Positions 60,288 to 64,000 of a DNA stretch of 64,000 nucleotides are shown here, piece after piece (positions within the stretch are counted from its first letter, which is position 1; every line of letters begins with the position of its first letter). The position numbers and the translations under genes are program-made. Under the pieces are notes generated by a model. It was not told where the DNA came from, did not search any database, and was given only the letters and a program-made list of their open reading frames with translations. This DNA is from Nibricoccus aquaticus (GTDB lineage: Bacteria; Verrucomicrobiota; Verrucomicrobiia; Opitutales; Opitutaceae). Where the stretch lies: positions 2,807,501 through 2,871,500 of the forward strand of contig NZ_CP023344.1 in assembly GCF_002310495.1 (NCBI RefSeq), in the 5' to 3' direction.

Positions 60288-61901
60288 GTGCCCACGCTTA
60301 ATTGGATCGGCAAAGACGCCGTCGTAAATCACCACCGCGAGGTTCCCTATCGCCTGCTGCGCAATGTGCCGGAACTCGGCTGCGGCGACCCCGGCTCCGG
60401 CAACCTCCTTGTCGAGGGCGACAATCTCCACGCGCTTAAGGCTCTGCTGCCTTACTACGCCGGGCAGGTGAAGTGCATCTACATCGACCCGCCCTACAAC
60501 ACCGGTAACGAGGGCTGGGTTTATAACGATGCCGTCAACAGCCCGCTCATTCAGAAATGGCTCGGCGAGACCGTCGGCAAGGAGGCCGAGGATCTTTCCC
60601 GACACGACAAATGGCTCTGCATGATGCTGCCGCGGCTCCAGCTGCTGAAACAGTTTTTGCGGGAGGACGGGTCCATTTGGGTGAGCATGGACGATTCGGA
60701 AATCTCCCTGCTGCGCATGCTCATGGACGAGGTTTTTGGCCGCGAACGCTTCGTCGCCTGCAACGTCTGGCAGAAGCGCTATTCGCGCGAAAACCGCGAG
60801 GCCATCGGAGACGTGCACGAATATCTGCTGGTTTATGCGATGGATCCCAAAAAATTTAAGGCTGATCGAAATCGCATTCCGATTACCGGCCCGCAGGCGA
60901 AGGTATACAGAAATCCCAACAATGACCCGAAGGGCCGCTGGCGTGGGATTCCGATGACTGCCCAAGCTGGGCACGCTACTGCTGAGCAGTTCTACGAAAT
61001 CATTGCGCCTTCAGGAAAAGCCTTTCGTCCGTCAAAAGGCCGGTGTTGGGGCTTGGCGGAGGCCACCTTCAAGAAGCTCCGTGCGGATGGTAGGATCTGG
61101 TTTGGGAAAAAAGGAAACTCACAACCAAACGTGATTCGCTACCTCAGCGAGGTTGAGGGCATGGTCCCGTGGACTTGGTGGCCACACGAAGAGGTCGGCC
61201 ACACCGATGAATCAAAAAAGGAAATCCAGGCGATCTTGGATGCGGAAATTCCGTTCGACACTCCCAAGCCCACCAGATTGCTCGAACGCGTCCTTAGGAT
61301 TGCGACCAATCCAGGTGAACTCGTTATGGATTCATTTTTGGGGTCCGGCTCAACGGCGCACGCCATTCTGAAACTCAATCGTGAATCCTCGGAGACGACT
61401 CCACGTCGATTTGTCGGAATCGAAATGGAGCCGAAGGTGGCCGCAGAGATTGCCTCAGAACGAGTGAGGCGGGTGGCGAGGGGCTATACGAACGCCAAGG
61501 GCGAAACCGTGGCCGGTCTCGGCGGCGGATTCCGATACTGTCGGCTCGATGCGCCGCTGTTTTCTGCCGCTGGTGTGATCAATCCCGATGTGCGCTTCGC
61601 CCAGCTTGCACGGCACGTGTATTTTACGGAGACGGGCGAGCCGTTGCCGCGCGAGCGCGTGCCCAACACGCCGCTGGTGGGCGTGCATCGGGGCACCGGC
61701 GTTTATCTGCTGTTCAACGGCATCCTCGGCGATCATTCGGCGAGCGGTGGCAATGTGCTCACGCGCGCCGTTCTCGCGAAGCTGCCGCCCCACGCGGGCC
61801 CGAAGGTGATTTACGCCTACGGCTGCCTGCTCGGCGAAGAGCGACTGCGCGGCGAGCAAATCACGTTTCGCCAGACGCCCTACGAAATCGCCACCACATG
61901 A
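60288..61901 (+). CDS. Type III restriction-modification DNA methyltransferase (Mod)
   Basis: A 537-residue protein from the GTG at 60288. The catalytic DPPY is at residues 67-70 (YIDPPYNTGNEGWVYND) and the AdoMet-binding FLGSGSTA at 350-357. This order (DPPY before FxGxG) is the beta class of N6-adenine or N4-cytosine methyltransferases, as in type III Mod subunits. The region between, about 160-330, should hold the target-recognition domain; it is AT-richer than the ends. The C-terminal 80 residues are a domain of unknown role. The stop overlaps the Res start by 4 bases (ATGA). It methylates one strand of an asymmetric site and forms the complex with Res. Confidence 0.9.
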   Translation: MPTLNWIGKDAVVNHHREVPYRLLRNVPELGCGDPGSGNLLVEGDNLHALKALLPYYAGQVKCIYIDPPYNTGNEGWVYNDAVNSPLIQKWLGETVGKEAEDLSRHDKWLCMMLPRLQLLKQFLREDGSIWVSMDDSEISLLRMLMDEVFGRERFVACNVWQKRYSRENREAIGDVHEYLLVYAMDPKKFKADRNRIPITGPQAKVYRNPNNDPKGRWRGIPMTAQAGHATAEQFYEIIAPSGKAFRPSKGRCWGLAEATFKKLRADGRIWFGKKGNSQPNVIRYLSEVEGMVPWTWWPHEEVGHTDESKKEIQAILDAEIPFDTPKPTRLLERVLRIATNPGELVMDSFLGSGSTAHAILKLNRESSETTPRRFVGIEMEPKVAAEIASERVRRVARGYTNAKGETVAGLGGGFRYCRLDAPLFSAAGVINPDVRFAQLARHVYFTETGEPLPRERVPNTPLVGVHRGTGVYLLFNGILGDHSASGGNVLTRAVLAKLPPHAGPKVIYAYGCLLGEERLRGEQITFRQTPYEIATT

Positions 61902-64000
61902 ACCTCGCGCTCAAAGGCTATCAGACCCGCATCCTCGGCACGTTGCGCGATTACCTGCGCGAGGTGGCGCGCACGGGCGATCCGCGGAATCCGTTCGAAA
62001 AAATCGTCGCGGCCAATGCGGCGAAGGCGGTGCCCTACATCCCGGTGCAGATTCCGGGTCTCGCGGGCGTGATGCCCTACGTGTGCCTGCGCGTGCCCAC
62101 GGGCGGCGGCAAGACGCTGCTCGCGGCCCACGCCATCGGCTCGGCGGTGAAGGATTATCAGCGGGCCGAGCGCGCGGTCGTGCTGTGGTTCGTGCCGAGC
62201 AATCCCATCCTGGAGCAGACGCTCGCGGCGCTGAAAAATCCGCGGCACCCGTATCGCCACGCGTTGGAGCGCGGCGACGGTGCTGCGAGCCCGGGCGTGG
62301 GTGCAGTGGAGGTGTTGACCATCGAGGAAGCGCTGCGCGTGACCCCCGGCACGCTTGACGGCGCGACCGTCGTGATTGTGGCGACGATCCAAGGCTTTCG
62401 CGTGGACGACACGACGGGCCGCAAGGTTTACGACCCGATCAATGGAGCGCTCGACGACCATTTCCGCGCGGTGCCGCCAGACCGGGTGGGCGATCTCGAA
62501 AAAGGTCCCGACGGAAAGCCGGCGCGTTCGCTGGAAAACGTGCTCCGCCTGCGTCGGCCCATCGTGATTGTGGATGAAGCGCACAACGTGCGCACGCCGC
62601 TCTCGTTCGCCACGCTCGGCAAGCTCCAGCCCTCGTGCATCCTCGAATTCACGGCGACGCCCGACCGCGAGAAAGCGCCGTCGAATGTGCTGCACCGCGT
62701 GTCGGCGGCGGAGTTGAAGGCGGCAGCGATGATCAAACTGCCCATCCGTGTGGTGACGCGCCCGGCGGGCGAGTGGGCGCGGCTGCTCACGGACGCACTC
62801 ACGTTGCGCCAATCGCTCGAAGGCATCGCCGCCCGCGAGGCGCAGACTTCGCGCGAGTATCTGCGACCCATCGCGCTCATTCAAGGACGCGACGTCGAGC
62901 ACACGCAGGAGCTGAAGAAGCACCTCGTGGACGAACACGGCATCGCCGACGCCGAGATCAAAATTTGCACCGGCAAGATCGACGAACTGAAGGACGTGAA
63001 GGATCTCGCGGCGGTAGATTGCCCCGTGCGCTACATCCTCACCGTGCAGAAGCTGCGCGAGGGCTGGGACTGCCCGTTTGCGTATGTGTTGTGCAGCCTG
63101 CAAGAGACGCGCTCGGCGACGGCGATCGAGCAGATCGTCGGCCGCGTGCTGCGTTTGCCCAAGGCGAGCTTCAAGACCGAGCCGGCGCTGAACGAGGCGT
63201 ATGTGTTCTCGGTATCGCCGACGCTGGCCGAGGTGCTCGGCGAGCTTAAGGGCGCGCTGGAGCTGCACGGCTTCACGGGCGCTGAGGCGGAGCGGATCAT
63301 CCTCTCGGGCGCCGACGGCGGGGTCTTGCCGCTGGCGGTGGCGCCAGTCGTCGTGGCGGTTCATCCGGATGATTTCGACAAGACGCTGGTCGCGACGCAC
63401 GCGCCGGCATTGATCGGCAAAGTTTCCTTCGATGTTAAGGCCGGCACGTTGACCGTGAGTGCGCCGCTCAACGATACCGAACGGGCGTGGGCGCTCTCGT
63501 GCGTGAAAGCGCCGGCGATGCAGGCGCAGGTCACGGCGGCGCTGGACGAAGTCGGCGAAGCCGCGGCAGCGTGGGGCGCGGGCGGGAGCCTCGCGGCGCA
63601 CGCGACTGGGCCGCTGCAGGTGCGATTGCCCTTCGTGGTACCGCTGCTGGCGATCCGGCAAGGCGAACTGTTGGAACCGTTCGAGGCGACGCATCTGCTG
63701 GAGCGTCCGTGGAAATTGAGCGAACGAGACGCGACGCTCTCGGAGGCGCTCTACCCTGCGAAGCGCGCGGTTGGCGAACTCGGTCTGGTCGACGTGGAAA
63801 AGGAGAGCGGTCGCGTGCGCACGGAGAGGACTGAAGGGGTTGAAGAAGACAGCGTGGAGACGGACTTCGTGAGCCGGCTCCATCAGCAGGTGCTGGCGCT
63901 GAACGGCGGTAGCGAATGGAGCTTCGAGCAACTCGTCGTGTGGCTCGACCGAAACCTCTTCCGCGACCCGGAGGAGCGGCGGGAGATCATCGGCGTCGAG
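61898..64000 (+). CDS. Type III restriction enzyme helicase subunit (Res), 5' part
   Basis: 701 codons are in the window, and the gene continues past 64000. SF2 motifs: VPTGGGKT (I, Lys72), IVDEAHNVRT (II, Asp226 to His229), LEFTATPDR (III), LREGWDCPFAYVLCSLQETR (V) and QIVGRVLR (VI). The endonuclease domain (PD-(D/E)XK) normally sits at the C-terminus, beyond the window. The start overlaps the mod stop by 4 bases. No frameshift is seen in the visible part. The high GC of this gene contrasts with the AT-richer middle of mod. Confidence 0.9.
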   Translation, partial: MNLALKGYQTRILGTLRDYLREVARTGDPRNPFEKIVAANAAKAVPYIPVQIPGLAGVMPYVCLRVPTGGGKTLLAAHAIGSAVKDYQRAERAVVLWFVPSNPILEQTLAALKNPRHPYRHALERGDGAASPGVGAVEVLTIEEALRVTPGTLDGATVVIVATIQGFRVDDTTGRKVYDPINGALDDHFRAVPPDRVGDLEKGPDGKPARSLENVLRLRRPIVIVDEAHNVRTPLSFATLGKLQPSCILEFTATPDREKAPSNVLHRVSAAELKAAAMIKLPIRVVTRPAGEWARLLTDALTLRQSLEGIAAREAQTSREYLRPIALIQGRDVEHTQELKKHLVDEHGIADAEIKICTGKIDELKDVKDLAAVDCPVRYILTVQKLREGWDCPFAYVLCSLQETRSATAIEQIVGRVLRLPKASFKTEPALNEAYVFSVSPTLAEVLGELKGALELHGFTGAEAERIILSGADGGVLPLAVAPVVVAVHPDDFDKTLVATHAPALIGKVSFDVKAGTLTVSAPLNDTERAWALSCVKAPAMQAQVTAALDEVGEAAAAWGAGGSLAAHATGPLQVRLPFVVPLLAIRQGELLEPFEATHLLERPWKLSERDATLSEALYPAKRAVGELGLVDVEKESGRVRTERTEGVEEDSVETDFVSRLHQQVLALNGGSEWSFEQLVVWLDRNLFRDPEERREIIGVE

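Noticed and set aside
61880-63931. 683-codon minus-strand frame opposite the Res gene
   Set aside because: Arg-rich shadow without motifs. The plus-strand frame, open to the window edge, contains all SF2 helicase motifs.

Overview
The window looks like a chromosomal segment of a GC-rich Verrucomicrobiota bacterium, most likely of the Opitutaceae. This is an inference from gene content: a PEP-CTERM surface protein, many SPFH proteins, a PilM-to-secretin cluster resembling the Akkermansia pilus locus, Kdo synthesis (a Gram-negative outer membrane), a bS22/mS38-type 33-residue ribosomal protein, and intergenic micro-repeats. No rRNA, tRNA or CRISPR array was recognised. One structural RNA, RNase P RNA, is clear.

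Layout. 1-252 is the 5' end of gyrB. 0.5-6 kb holds two large secreted proteins of unknown role, one with Sel1 repeats. 6.2-8.5 kb is a secreted parallel beta-helix enzyme. 8.5-15.5 kb is a minus-strand run of three SPFH/HflK-HflC-like membrane proteins, a P-type ATPase and a small anchored protein. 15.6-18.1 kb holds a PhoX-like protein and a PEP-CTERM protein. 18.3-20.4 kb has an Rrf2 regulator, a zinc-ribbon coiled-coil protein and rnpB. 20.4-21.4 kb is a REP/RAYT island. 21.4-26.2 kb is a probable copper-linked set: CxxC small protein, TonB receptor, PepSY protein, CusF-like lipoprotein. rpsT follows.

26.7-32.9 kb is an AddB/AddA-type helicase-nuclease pair, then the bS22-like gene. 33.3-37.7 kb is a five-gene type IV pilus-type assembly cluster ending in a secretin. 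37.8-43.1 kb holds a CPBP protease, a polyprenyl synthase, an ECF sigma factor with a likely anti-sigma partner, and small proteins. 43.2-48.2 kb carries both topoisomerase IV subunits around an esterase gene. 48.4-55.1 kb holds surface, peptidase, sugar kinase, TatD, HPr and KdsB genes. 55.1-58.4 kb has a chemoreceptor and carA.

The right end (58.5-64 kb) is accessory: an antitoxin with a broken ParE toxin, a gene remnant, an XRE regulator, and a divergent type III restriction-modification operon that runs off the window.

The strongest unusual themes are (1) degenerate micro-repeats lying between genes and also inside reading frames as linker peptides; (2) palindromic intergenic elements of several families, one with its probable transposase; (3) the SPFH/P-type ATPase cluster, whose pump lacks the usual metal-site signature.
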